DNA of 64,000 nt from Kitasatospora sp. NBC_00240. GTDB taxonomy: Bacteria > Actinomycetota > Actinomycetes > Streptomycetales > Streptomycetaceae. A model generated the notes under the pieces. It had not been told where the DNA came from. It saw only the letters and a program-made list of their open reading frames with translations, and ran no database searches. Location of the stretch: NCBI RefSeq assembly GCF_026342405.1, contig NZ_JAPEMU010000001.1:2418001-2482000 (forward strand), given 5' to 3'. Below are positions 39,098 to 46,929 of this stretch, in pieces. The stretch's first letter is position 1; the number at the start of each line of letters is the position of its first letter. The position numbers and the translations under genes are program-made.

Positions 39098-39123
39098 GAT
39101 GACAGATTTCACACTCTGTCATC
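39098..39123. promoter_or_regulatory. Inverted repeat related to the 13.7-kb element
   Basis: GATGACAGA (39098-39106) and TCTGTCATC (39115-39123) flank an 8-base spacer. Upstream, from about 39028, come several GATGACGGA/GATCACGGA half-sites, the same arrangement as at 13640-13728. It lies between the 3' ends of a small plus-strand gene and the minus-strand MFS gene. Confidence 0.5.
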
Positions 39124-39175
39124 ACCAGGTCACCCACGGCCGCCCGTCGCCGCCCGACCCCCGCCCCGCCCGATC

Positions 39176-40435
39176 TCAGACCGCCGCCACCCGCCAAGGC
39201 CGGCACAGCACCAGGTACGCCGTGCCCGCCAGGGCCGAGCAGCCCAGCACCACGGCCCCCAGCACCAGCGCGGACGGCTGGCCGCCGGCACTGCTCAGCG
39301 GTGCGACCAGCGCGCCGCACAGGAAGGTCCCCACCCCCAGCAGGGCCGAGGCGGAGCCGGCGGCCGCCGGCTCCACCATGGTGAGGGCCTGCGCCGCCGA
39401 GTTGGGCAGCACCACACCCATACTGGCCATCATCACGAACACCGGCGGGCAGAACCCCGCCAGGCCGAGGTCCCAGACCCCGGTCAGCAGGAGCAGCACC
39501 AGCGCCGCCACCGCGCCGACCACCAGCCCCGCCGTCATCAGCGCGCGGGCGGGGAAGCGGTGGGCGAGCAGTCGGCCGTTGAGCTGGGTCATCCCGACGA
39601 TGGCGAAGGAGTTCACCCCGAACAGCAGGCTGTACGTCTGCGGCGACACCCCGTAGACCTGCTGCAGCACGAAGGACGATCCGCTGATGTAGGCGAACAG
39701 CGCCCCGAAGGCGAAGCTGCTGGTGAGCACGAGGCCGAGGAAGCGGATGTCCCGCAGCAGCCGGCCGATGGTCCGCAGGGTGGCGGCCAGCCCGCCGCCG
39801 TGGCGGTCCGCCGGGGCCAGCGTCTCGCGCAGCGAGACCAGCGCGAAGACGGTGAGCAGCACGCCGAGGACGGCCAGCGCGCCGAAGGTGCCGCGCCAGG
39901 AGGTGACGCGCAGCAGCTGGGCGCCGAGGATCGGTGCGAACATCGGCGCGAGCCCGGATATCAGTCCGATCGAGGCGAGGAAACGGACCACCGCGACACC
40001 GTCGTAGCGGTCCCGGGCGATGGCCCGGCCGATCACCAGCCCCGCCGCCCCCGCCATGCCCTGCAGGAACCGACCGGCCACCAGCAGCGGCAGGCTGGTG
40101 GCCAGCAGGCAGAGCAGGGTGGCGGCCGTGTAGACCAGCAGGCCGGCCAGCAGCGGGCGGCGGCGCCCGAGGCGGTCGCTGAGCGGTCCGAACAGGAGCT
40201 GGCCCGCGGCGACGCCGAGCAGCGAGAAGGTCAGCGTGAGCTGGGTGGCCGCCGGGTCGGTGTGCAGGTCGGCGGTGAGTTCGGGGAGTGCGGGCAGGTA
40301 GAGGTCCGTGGTGAGCGGGCCCAGGGCGACCAGCCCGCCGAGGACGACGACGCCGGTCCGGCCGATGCCGGTGAGGTCGGAGGGACGGGAGAGGGTCGAC
40401 TGCGCACCGGTGGTATCGGCGGTCGGGCCGGGCAT
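39176..40435 (-). CDS. MFS multidrug efflux transporter, Bcr/CflA type
   Basis: A 419-residue transporter with 12 predicted helices. The first cytoplasmic loop is FGPLSDRLGRRRPLL, the MFS motif A. ALGPLTTDLYLPALPELTADL in helix 1 is the Bcr/CflA drug-resistance signature, and the helix-4 segment GRFLQGMAGAAGLVIGRAIARDR is typical. It would export drugs or small metabolites by proton antiport. The ATG at 40435 follows AGGAGCC; an in-frame upstream ATG has no such site. Confidence 0.9.
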   Translation of the reverse strand: MPGPTADTTGAQSTLSRPSDLTGIGRTGVVVLGGLVALGPLTTDLYLPALPELTADLHTDPAATQLTLTFSLLGVAAGQLLFGPLSDRLGRRRPLLAGLLVYTAATLLCLLATSLPLLVAGRFLQGMAGAAGLVIGRAIARDRYDGVAVVRFLASIGLISGLAPMFAPILGAQLLRVTSWRGTFGALAVLGVLLTVFALVSLRETLAPADRHGGGLAATLRTIGRLLRDIRFLGLVLTSSFAFGALFAYISGSSFVLQQVYGVSPQTYSLLFGVNSFAIVGMTQLNGRLLAHRFPARALMTAGLVVGAVAALVLLLLTGVWDLGLAGFCPPVFVMMASMGVVLPNSAAQALTMVEPAAAGSASALLGVGTFLCGALVAPLSSAGGQPSALVLGAVVLGCSALAGTAYLVLCRPWRVAAV

Positions 40436-40615
40436 GGGGCTCCTCACGAGCGTCGGGTACTCGCTCCGTCCTACCCCAGCCTGCCGCCCGGCCGGCAGCC
40501 GGGCCCCCCGGGTGGATCATCCGGGGGGCCGGCCGAACGGTCCCTGTGCACCACACCGCCGCTCCGGCGGACGACCGGCTCACCGCCCGCCGGCGCCCGG
40601 TGCCTCGGGTGTGGC

Positions 40616-41122
40616 TCAGCGCCGGGGCGCCGCGCCCCGCTGGGCGCCGGCCCGTGCGCTCGCGCCGTCCTGCCAGGCGAACAGCTGATCGCCCGACAGT
40701 ACGACGCTGTAGTGGCCGCAGTGGCCGGACACCTCGGCCGCGGGCGCGGCCGGGAACCAGCCCGCCTTGAGCCTGGCCGCCCCGGGCCGGTCCTTCGCCG
40801 CCGGCCCGGCGTGGGCCGCGCCGCTCTTCCGCTCGGAAGGCGTGCAGCCGGCCGGCAGGCGCCCGCCGGGGACGGTCGCCCGGAGCAGGCTGTCGTCGGT
40901 GGTGGTGGACCTCAGGTAGCGGACGGCGGACGCGTCGTCCGGCAGCCAGGCCGGCACCGTGCGCTGGCCCGCCTTGGCGGCGCTGCCGGTGGAGTAGTCG
41001 GCCTGCTCGCGGTGGTGCCCCTCGTACCAGTCCGTCATCCGGGGGCCGACGGCCACCGTCGCGACCGCGAGCGCCATCCCGGTGCCCGCCACCCCCAGTG
41101 CGAGCTTGCCCAGCATCCCCAT
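40616..41122 (-). CDS. Membrane-anchored hypothetical protein
   Basis: A 168-residue protein with one N-terminal hydrophobic segment (KLALGVAGTGMALAVATVAVG), most likely a signal anchor. The rest is extracytoplasmic, ending EVSGHCGHYSVVLSGDQLFAWQDGAS. It is arginine/alanine-rich with two cysteines in the mature part. No family is recognised. The gene stands alone upstream of the insertion sequence. Confidence 0.6.
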   Translation of the reverse strand: MGMLGKLALGVAGTGMALAVATVAVGPRMTDWYEGHHREQADYSTGSAAKAGQRTVPAWLPDDASAVRYLRSTTTDDSLLRATVPGGRLPAGCTPSERKSGAAHAGPAAKDRPGAARLKAGWFPAAPAAEVSGHCGHYSVVLSGDQLFAWQDGASARAGAQRGAAPRR

Positions 41123-41385
41123 GACTGCTCCAACCCTTTCATCCGGCGACGCCACAGCGCCGGTTCTCCCAGTCCTCCCATCCTGGCCCGGGCGTCCCGA
41201 CGCGGCATCAGCACGAGGTCGCGAGCCGCCCTCCACCCCAGGGGGTACGGTCTCCACCTTGAGAGGTACGCCGGGCCCCGGGCGGCCTGCCGCGGAGCTC
41301 AGCTGTCGTCCTGTCAGACCCCCGGCCGGCCCTCCGGTCGGCGCCGGTCCCGCCCGCGGGGCCGGCCGGCCCCCGCTCGGAACCC

Positions 41386-42304
41386 CTAGAGCGCGTCTTC
41401 AAAGGCGATGGGCTGATGAGCGATCATGTTGGTCGTGATTCGTCGTCATGAGCTGTCGGACGTGGAGTGGGAGGTGCTGTCCCGTCTCCTGCCGCGAGCG
41501 GGGACGGGACGGCCTCGGGCGGACGACCGGATGGTGCTGAACGGGATCGTGTGGAAGCTGCGGACCGGCTCGGCGTGGCGGGACGTGCCGGAGCGGTACG
41601 GCTCGTGGCAGAGCCTGTACACGCGTTTCCGCAGGTGGGCCTTGGACGGGACCTTCACCCGGATGCTGCGCTCGATCCAGGCGGAGAAGGACGCGGCCGG
41701 AGACATCGACTGGCTGGTGTCGGTCGACTCCACGATCGCCCGTGCCCACCAGCACGCGGCTGGCGGCCGCAAAGGGGGGCTCCCGACTGGGACAAAGCGG
41801 ATGATCACGCCCTCGGTCGATCCCGGGGCGGACTGACCACGAAGCTCCACCTCGCCTGCGACGGGCGGGGACGCCCACTGGGCCTGGTGGTCACCGGCGG
41901 GAACGTCAACGACTGCACGCGCTTCGAACAGGTCATGGCCGACATCCGCGTGCCCCGCCTCGGGGCGGGCCGCCCGCGCACCCGCCCCGACCACGTCCTG
42001 GGCGACAAGGGCTACAGCTCCCGCGCCATCCGTACCTACCTCCGTCGGCGCGGCATCGCCCACACCATCCCGGAACGCGCTGACCAGGCAGCCGGCCGCC
42101 GCCGAAGGGGACGACACGGCGGACGGCCGCCCGGTTTCGACAGGGAGAAGTACACCCACCGGAACACAGTCGAACGCTGCTTCAACCGGCTCAAGCAGTA
42201 CCGCGGCATAGCAACCCGCTACGACCAGACCCGCGAGTCCTACCAGGCCGCCGTCACTCTCGCCTCAACCCTGCTCTGGATCAACCTTTGAAGACGTGCT
42301 CTAG
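41386..42304 (+). mobile_element. Intact IS5-family (IS427-group) insertion sequence
   Basis: A 913-base element (about 41389-42301). The terminal inverted repeats are GAGCGCGTCTTCAAAGG at the left and the complement of GAGCACGTCTTCAAAGG at the right, one mismatch in 17. The outer ends both coincide with a CTAG tetramer (41386-41389 and 42301-42304), consistent with insertion at CTAG with a short target duplication. It contains one transposase gene in two overlapping frames. The intact ends suggest a recent insertion. Confidence 0.92.
41426..42291 (+). CDS. IS5-family transposase made by -1 frameshifting
   Basis: The first frame (41426-41836) holds the N-terminal domain with LSDVEWEVLSRLLPRAGTGRPRADDR and the first catalytic Asp in DWLVSVDSTIARAHQHA. 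At CGCAAAGGGGGG (about 41767-41778) the reading must slip back one base into the second frame. That frame carries GAPDWDKADDHALGRSRGGLTTKLHLA, the second Asp in DHVLGDKGYSS and the Glu in HRNTVERCFNRLKQYRGIATRYD, ending LLWINL. Both frames are intact, so this is the programmed frameshift known in the IS427 group rather than decay. The fused product is about 288 residues. Confidence 0.88.
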
Positions 42305-43245
42305 GGGACAAGCCCGGCCGCGCTTCGGCCCCGGCTCGGCCCGGCGGTGGCCGGCGCCCCCGCCGTCGCGTCGGGGCCGACCGCCGGTGCCTGCCGGGCC
42401 ACGGGGAACGGCCGCCCGTCCAGCGTCCAGTGCGGGTCCACCGGACGGCCCAGCGACGCGTAGACCTGGGCGGCCACGTCCACATGGCGGATCACCCCGG
42501 TGGGCGCGGCGGCCGGGATGTCCGGCCCGGCGCAGGCCACCCAGGCGGTCCGCTCCTCGGGGGTGGTGCCGCCGTGCCCGCCGGCGTCCAGGTGCCCGTG
42601 GTCCGTGACGACGATGACGGTCCACGCCTCCCGCTGGTGGTTCGGCCGGCTGCGGAGGGCATCCAGGAGGTGGCCGAGCCGTTCGTCCGCCGCCCGCATC
42701 GCGGCCCGGTAGCGGGAGCCGCAGCCGAGGAAGTGCGCGGTCTCGTCCACCGCGCCGAGGTAGACGAAGGAGGCCTCCGGGTCGGCGGTGGTCAGCACGT
42801 GGACGGCCTCGCGGGTGACCTCCTCGTCGACCTCCTCCCAGGCCTCCGGGGTGTCGGCGGCCGGCGCGATGTACGAGGAGCGCCCCGGCGCCCGGAACAG
42901 CGGGCCGCCCGCCATGGCGAGCATCAGGGGCTCCCAGCCGGCGGCGACGAAGGTGCGCCGGCCGTCCAGCTTGGCGAGCCTGGTCGCGAAGTCCGGGAAG
43001 ACGTCCAGCCGGTTGCCGGCGAGGTGGTTGCCCCACACCCCGTGCTTGGTCGCGGTGACCCCGGTCACGACGGTCGCCCAGCAGGGCCCCGACATCGTGG
43101 GCGTGTCCGCGTCCACCTCGACGGGCACCAGGAACCCGGCGCCGGCGACCTCGGCCAGCCGGGGCATCGCCACCTCGGACAGCAGGTCGTGGCGCACGCC
43201 GTCGATGCCGACGACGAGCACGCGGGGTGTACGAGGCGTGGTCAT
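42301..43245 (-). CDS. Alkaline-phosphatase-superfamily phosphodiesterase/nucleotide pyrophosphatase
   Basis: A 314-residue cytoplasmic enzyme with metal sites visible in VLVVGIDGVRHDLL (Asp, about residue 14), the nucleophile Thr in ADTPTMSGPCWATVVTG, and VTDHGHLDAGGHGG (Asp/His ligands, about 211-220). This is the type I phosphodiesterase/nucleotide pyrophosphatase arrangement; the physiological substrate is unknown. Its TAG stop is read from the CTAG at the right end of the insertion sequence, so the gene was left intact by the insertion. The last about 30 residues are low-complexity (PAVGPDATAGAPATAGPS). Confidence 0.9.
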   Translation of the reverse strand: MTTPRTPRVLVVGIDGVRHDLLSEVAMPRLAEVAGAGFLVPVEVDADTPTMSGPCWATVVTGVTATKHGVWGNHLAGNRLDVFPDFATRLAKLDGRRTFVAAGWEPLMLAMAGGPLFRAPGRSSYIAPAADTPEAWEEVDEEVTREAVHVLTTADPEASFVYLGAVDETAHFLGCGSRYRAAMRAADERLGHLLDALRSRPNHQREAWTVIVVTDHGHLDAGGHGGTTPEERTAWVACAGPDIPAAAPTGVIRHVDVAAQVYASLGRPVDPHWTLDGRPFPVARQAPAVGPDATAGAPATAGPSRGRSAAGLVP

Positions 43246-43457
43246 GAGGGGGTTCCTTCCGGTGCTGCGGCCGAGCCTTGCGCCTGGTCGGCCGCCGCTG
43301 CGTCGCCCACCGGCCCGGCCATGCTGCCGTGGGTGGCGTACCGGACGGTGTCCTGGCGGCGAACGACGGGCGTCCGCCCGGTGGCGCTCGCACGGCTGCC
43401 CGCCCCGGGCACGTGCGCGCCGGGACGGGCGGGGTCGCTGCGTGCGGCCGGACCCCG

Positions 43458-43811
43458 TCAGGTGGCCGGGCGGAACTCGTGGACCACCTCGATCAGCCCG
43501 ACGATGTGCCGGTTGAACTCCGCCAGCTCCTCGGCCGGGACCCAGAGCTCCAGGATGGTCCGGCCGCCCGCCTGCTGGACGGGGTAGCGGGCGAGGAAGT
43601 CGGTGTCGACCTCGAACCTGGTGACGTAGCCGACGCCGGAGGCGGGGACGTTCCAGTCCCGGGCGATCCGGATCGCGTAGTCCTCGTTCAGCACCGGGTA
43701 GAAGATCGGCTGCTCCGGCAGCCGCGGCGGCCAGGCACGCCGACCGGAGGCCTCGACCAGCGCCAACTCCTCGGGGCCGGTGGGACGCCAGAGGGTGGTG
43801 GTGCCGGTCAT
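43458..43811 (-). CDS. ADP-ribosylation/crystallin J1-like conserved protein
   Basis: A 117-residue protein with a highly patterned sequence: LWRPTGPEELALVEASGRRAWPPRLPEQPIFYPVLNEDYA, then IARDWNVPASGVGYVTRFEVD and LWVPAEELAEFNRHIVGLIEVVHEF. Similar actinobacterial proteins are labelled ADP-ribosylation/crystallin J1, but I see no glycohydrolase active site and their function is not known to me. The start is ATG 43811; an in-frame upstream extension lacks coding character. Confidence 0.75.
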   Translation of the reverse strand: MTGTTTLWRPTGPEELALVEASGRRAWPPRLPEQPIFYPVLNEDYAIRIARDWNVPASGVGYVTRFEVDTDFLARYPVQQAGGRTILELWVPAEELAEFNRHIVGLIEVVHEFRPAT

Positions 43812-43927
43812 GCCAGGCCTTCCACTCGGAGCGGGTACGGGGGGAGCGCCCACCCTAACCGGCCCGCCGCCGGTGCGGCGAGCCGGCATCCCGGCCCCGT
43901 GCTGTCGGCCCGTGCCTTGAGGAGGCC

Positions 43928-45106
43928 TCAGCTGTAGGCGGCTTCACCGGTGATGGCCTGGCCCAGCACGAGGGTGTGGATCTCGCCGGTGCCCTCGTAG
44001 GTGAGCACCGACTCCAGGTTGTTGGCGTGCCGCAGCACCGGGTACTCGGTGGTGATCCCGTTGGCGCCGAGGATCGTCCGGGCGCTGCGGGCGATCTCCA
44101 GGGCCGCCCGGACGTTGTTGAGCTTGCCGAAGCTGATGTGCGCCGGCACGGACTCGCCCGCGTCCTTGAGCCGGCCGATCCGCAGGGCGACCAGGTAGGC
44201 CTTCTCGACCTCCAGCATCATCTCGACCAGCTTCTGCTGGGTGAGCTGGAAGGCCGCGATCGGGCGGTCGAACTGGATCCGGGTCTTCGCGTAGTCCAGC
44301 GCGGTGGTGTAGCAGTCGCGGGCGGCGCCGACGGTGCCCCAGAGGATGCCGTAGCGAGCCTCGTTCAGCGAGGACAGCGGCCCGCGCAGGCCGGTGACGC
44401 CGGGCAGCACGGCGTCACCGGGCAACTGCACGTCCTCCAGCACCAACTCGCTGGTCACCGAGGCCCGCAGGGAGAGCTTGCCGTGCACGTCGTTGGCCGA
44501 GAAGCCCTTGGTGCCGCGCGGCACCACGAAGCCCCGGACGCCCTCCTCGGTCTGCGCCCAGATCACGGCGGCGTCCGCGATGCTGCCGTTGGTGATCCAC
44601 ATCTTGGTGCCGGAGAGCACCCAGTCGCCGCCCTTGCGGCGGGCCCTGGTCCGCATGTTGGCCGGGTCGGACCCGAAGTCCGGCTCGGTCAGGCCGAAGC
44701 AGCCGATCGCCCGGCCGGCCGCCATCTCCGGCAACCACTGCTGCTTCTGCTCCTCGGAGCCGAAGGCGTGGATGGCGCGCATCGCCAGCGAGCCCTGGAC
44801 GGAGACGAAGCTGCGCAGCCCGGAGTCGGCCGCCTCCAGCTCCATGCAGGCGACGCCGTAGGCCACCGCCGTCGAGCCGGTGCAGCCGTACCCGTCGAGG
44901 TGCATGCCCAGGACGCCGAGTGCGCCGAGTTCGGGGGCCAGCTCCCGGGCCGGGAAGACGCCGCGCTCGAACCACTCCCCCACGTACGGCCTGATCCGCT
45001 CGTCGGCGAAGCGCCGTACGGTGTCGCGGATCAGCCGCTCCTCGTCGGTGAGCAGGTCGCCGACCGCGAGGAGGTCGGCCGGGTCGATGCGGTTCGGCTT
45101 CGTCAT
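43928..45106 (-). CDS. Glutaryl-CoA dehydrogenase-like acyl-CoA dehydrogenase
   Basis: A 392-residue FAD-dependent enzyme. It shows the GCDH block ADSGLRSFVSVQGSLAMRAIHAFGSEEQK (about residues 92-120), with the Arg-Ser pair that binds the distal carboxylate. CFGLTEPDFGSDPANMRT and MWITNGSIADAAVIWAQ are the FAD-binding motifs. The C-terminal YEGTGEIHTLVLGQAITG contains the catalytic Glu. Such enzymes oxidise and decarboxylate glutaryl-CoA from lysine and tryptophan breakdown. The ATG at 45106 follows AAGGAGCG. It appears monocistronic. Confidence 0.9.
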   Translation of the reverse strand: MTKPNRIDPADLLAVGDLLTDEERLIRDTVRRFADERIRPYVGEWFERGVFPARELAPELGALGVLGMHLDGYGCTGSTAVAYGVACMELEAADSGLRSFVSVQGSLAMRAIHAFGSEEQKQQWLPEMAAGRAIGCFGLTEPDFGSDPANMRTRARRKGGDWVLSGTKMWITNGSIADAAVIWAQTEEGVRGFVVPRGTKGFSANDVHGKLSLRASVTSELVLEDVQLPGDAVLPGVTGLRGPLSSLNEARYGILWGTVGAARDCYTTALDYAKTRIQFDRPIAAFQLTQQKLVEMMLEVEKAYLVALRIGRLKDAGESVPAHISFGKLNNVRAALEIARSARTILGANGITTEYPVLRHANNLESVLTYEGTGEIHTLVLGQAITGEAAYS

Positions 45107-45281
45107 TGAAGCGCTCCTTGGGATCTCGGAAGGTACCGGCGAGTATTCCGCACCGGGCCGCCGGTCGGGCCGCTGGGAGGCCGCCCGGTGCGGCGCCCAC
45201 CGCGACGGAGGCGGTCGGCGGGCCCGTACTAGGCTGACCGGGCCAGGAGGGGCTTTATTCCGAGGACAAGGGGTGGACGAG

Positions 45282-45602
45282 ATGGCGCGCTGGGCTCTGG
45301 TGGTCGAGGAGACCGACGGCATCGGCGACAACCGGCTGTGGGCGCCAAAGGTCCTCGCCGAGATCGAGGGCACCCGCGAGGAGGCGCTCGCGGAGCTGAA
45401 GCGCATCGTGCCCGGCTACCGACCGCAGCACCCGGTGACCGACCGCCAGCGCACGCTGCTGCGGGACGGCGACGCGTACCTGCTGATCACGCGCGGCAGC
45501 ATGCGGGACTACCACTGCGTGTTCCGGGTCTGGGAACTGCTCTGGGACAGCAAGCGCCCGGAGATCCAGCAGGAGCGGCTGCGCGACAACCCGGCGGGCT
45601 GA
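45282..45602 (+). CDS. Conserved hypothetical actinomycete protein
   Basis: A 106-residue soluble protein, MARWALVVEETDGIGDNRLWAPKVL, with TREEALAELKRIVPGYRPQHP and a C-terminal DYHCVFRVWELLWDSKRP. No catalytic motif. A GTG at 45273 is an alternative start, nine bases upstream. It is divergent from the glutaryl-CoA dehydrogenase gene. Function unknown. Confidence 0.75.
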   Translation: MARWALVVEETDGIGDNRLWAPKVLAEIEGTREEALAELKRIVPGYRPQHPVTDRQRTLLRDGDAYLLITRGSMRDYHCVFRVWELLWDSKRPEIQQERLRDNPAG

Positions 45603-45744
45603 GGACAGCCGCCCCGGCCGGGCGCGCGGCACTGCCGGGCGGCCCGGCCTCGCCATGCCCGCCCGAACCCGTGGCAGGCCCGCAACGGGCTTTCCGGCCG
45701 GGCCTCTTGACGTGTACCGCGACAGCTGGTTCCCTACCCTGCAT

Positions 45745-45767
45745 ACGTTAGGAAAGTTTCCTAACGT
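45745..45767 (+). promoter_or_regulatory. Perfect 23-base palindrome upstream of the second chitinase
   Basis: Arms ACGTTAGGAAA and TTTCCTAACGT flank a single central G. It lies about 75 bases before the chitinase start. A TTGACG -35-like element is at 45707-45712. The TTAGGAAA/TTTCCTAA core looks like the palindromes seen ahead of secreted polysaccharide-degrading enzymes in streptomycetes; which protein binds it is not known to me (a ROK-family sugar regulator is plausible). Confidence 0.7.
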
Positions 45768-45842
45768 GACTGGGGCTCCCTCCCCGCGCCGCCCCGCATC
45801 GCCGCACCTCCACTCCCCCACGGACCAACGGAACGGTGAACC

Positions 45843-46838
45843 ATGAACCCGCGCAAGCCCCTCCGCCCGCTGCTCACCCTCGCCGCCGCCGTCTCGCTCA
45901 CCGGCACCGCCTTCGCGCTGGCCCCCGCCGGACAGGCCGCCACCCCCGATCCGGTCGGCCTCAACGCCCCGTACGAGTACCTGGGTTGGGGAAGCCCGCA
46001 GAACCCGACCGCCGTGATGTCGGCGACCGGCGTCAAGCAGTTCACGCTCGCCTTCATGCTCAGCGACGGCGGCTGCAACCCCAAGTGGGACGGCAGTCGG
46101 GCGCTCACCGGCGGCAGCGACCAGGGCGCGATCAACAGCATCCGGGCGGCCGGCGGGGACGTGGTGATCTCCTTCGGCGGCTGGAGCGGCGCCAAGCTCG
46201 GCGAGAAGTGCACCTCCGCGAGCGCCCTCGCCGGGGCGTACCAGAAGGTGATCAACGCCTACAAGCTCAAGGCGATCGACATCGACATCGAGGACACCGA
46301 GGTGGCCGGTGCGACGGTCCGCCAGCGGGTGATCGACGCTCTGAAGATCGTCAAGAACAACAACCCCGGCATCAAGGAGTACGTCACCTTCGGCACCACC
46401 CCCACCGGCCCGGACTCGGCCGGCGTCGACCTGATCAAGAAAGGCGCGAAGGCCGGTCTGGCGCTCGACGGCTGGACCGTCATGCCCTTCGACTTCGGCG
46501 GCCACAGCGGCTCGATGGGCTCGGTGACCGTCACCGCCGCCGACGGCCTGAAGAACGCCGTCGCGAGCGCCTACGGCTACGACTCCGCGACGGCCTACCG
46601 CCACATCGGGATCTCCTCGATGAACGGGAAGACCGACGAGAGCGACGAGACCGTCTCGGTCGCGGACTTCACCACCATCGCCGACTACGCCAAGGCGCAC
46701 CACCTGGCCCGCTTCACCTTCTGGTCCGTCAACCGCGACCGGCAGTGCCCCTCGGGCACCCCGGCGGGCGACGCCTGCAGCGGGATCAGCCAGGCGCCGT
46801 ACGCCTTCACGAAGATCGTCGCCGCCTACCACGGCTGA
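45843..46838 (+). CDS. Secreted single-domain GH18 chitinase
   Basis: A 331-residue secreted enzyme. The signal peptide (about 1-32) ends APAGQAA, followed by a GH18 barrel with GGDVVISFGGWSG and the catalytic DxDxE in KAIDIDIEDTE (about 145-149). The closing motif is FWSVNRDRQCPSG. Unlike the chitinase at 36.4 kb it has no binding module. Three C-terminal-half cysteines plus those in GGCNPK and EKCTSA would form disulfides outside the cell. It would hydrolyse chitin or chito-oligosaccharides. Confidence 0.93.
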   Translation: MNPRKPLRPLLTLAAAVSLTGTAFALAPAGQAATPDPVGLNAPYEYLGWGSPQNPTAVMSATGVKQFTLAFMLSDGGCNPKWDGSRALTGGSDQGAINSIRAAGGDVVISFGGWSGAKLGEKCTSASALAGAYQKVINAYKLKAIDIDIEDTEVAGATVRQRVIDALKIVKNNNPGIKEYVTFGTTPTGPDSAGVDLIKKGAKAGLALDGWTVMPFDFGGHSGSMGSVTVTAADGLKNAVASAYGYDSATAYRHIGISSMNGKTDESDETVSVADFTTIADYAKAHHLARFTFWSVNRDRQCPSGTPAGDACSGISQAPYAFTKIVAAYHG

Positions 46839-46876
46839 CCTGGCCCCCGGCAACGCCCGCGCCTCGATCCGGACTT

Positions 46877-46915
46877 CCGGCCGGGCACCCCTCGATCGCA
46901 GGGGTGCCCGGCCGG
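46877..46915. terminator. Bidirectional hairpin terminator
   Basis: Perfect 16-base arms (46877-46892 and 46900-46915) with a 7-base loop CGATCGC, between the 3' ends of the plus-strand chitinase gene and the minus-strand oxidase gene. Confidence 0.85.
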
Positions 46916-46929
46916 CCCGGTGCCACCGG

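Noticed and set aside
41426..42291. Decayed transposase pseudogene
   Set aside because: The two frames join at a slippery G run with all catalytic residues, and terminal repeats are intact, so programmed frameshifting explains it.
43278..43937. Plus-strand frame opposite the crystallin-J1-like gene
   Set aside because: It is a shadow; the minus-strand frame carries the conserved LWRPTGPEELALV pattern.
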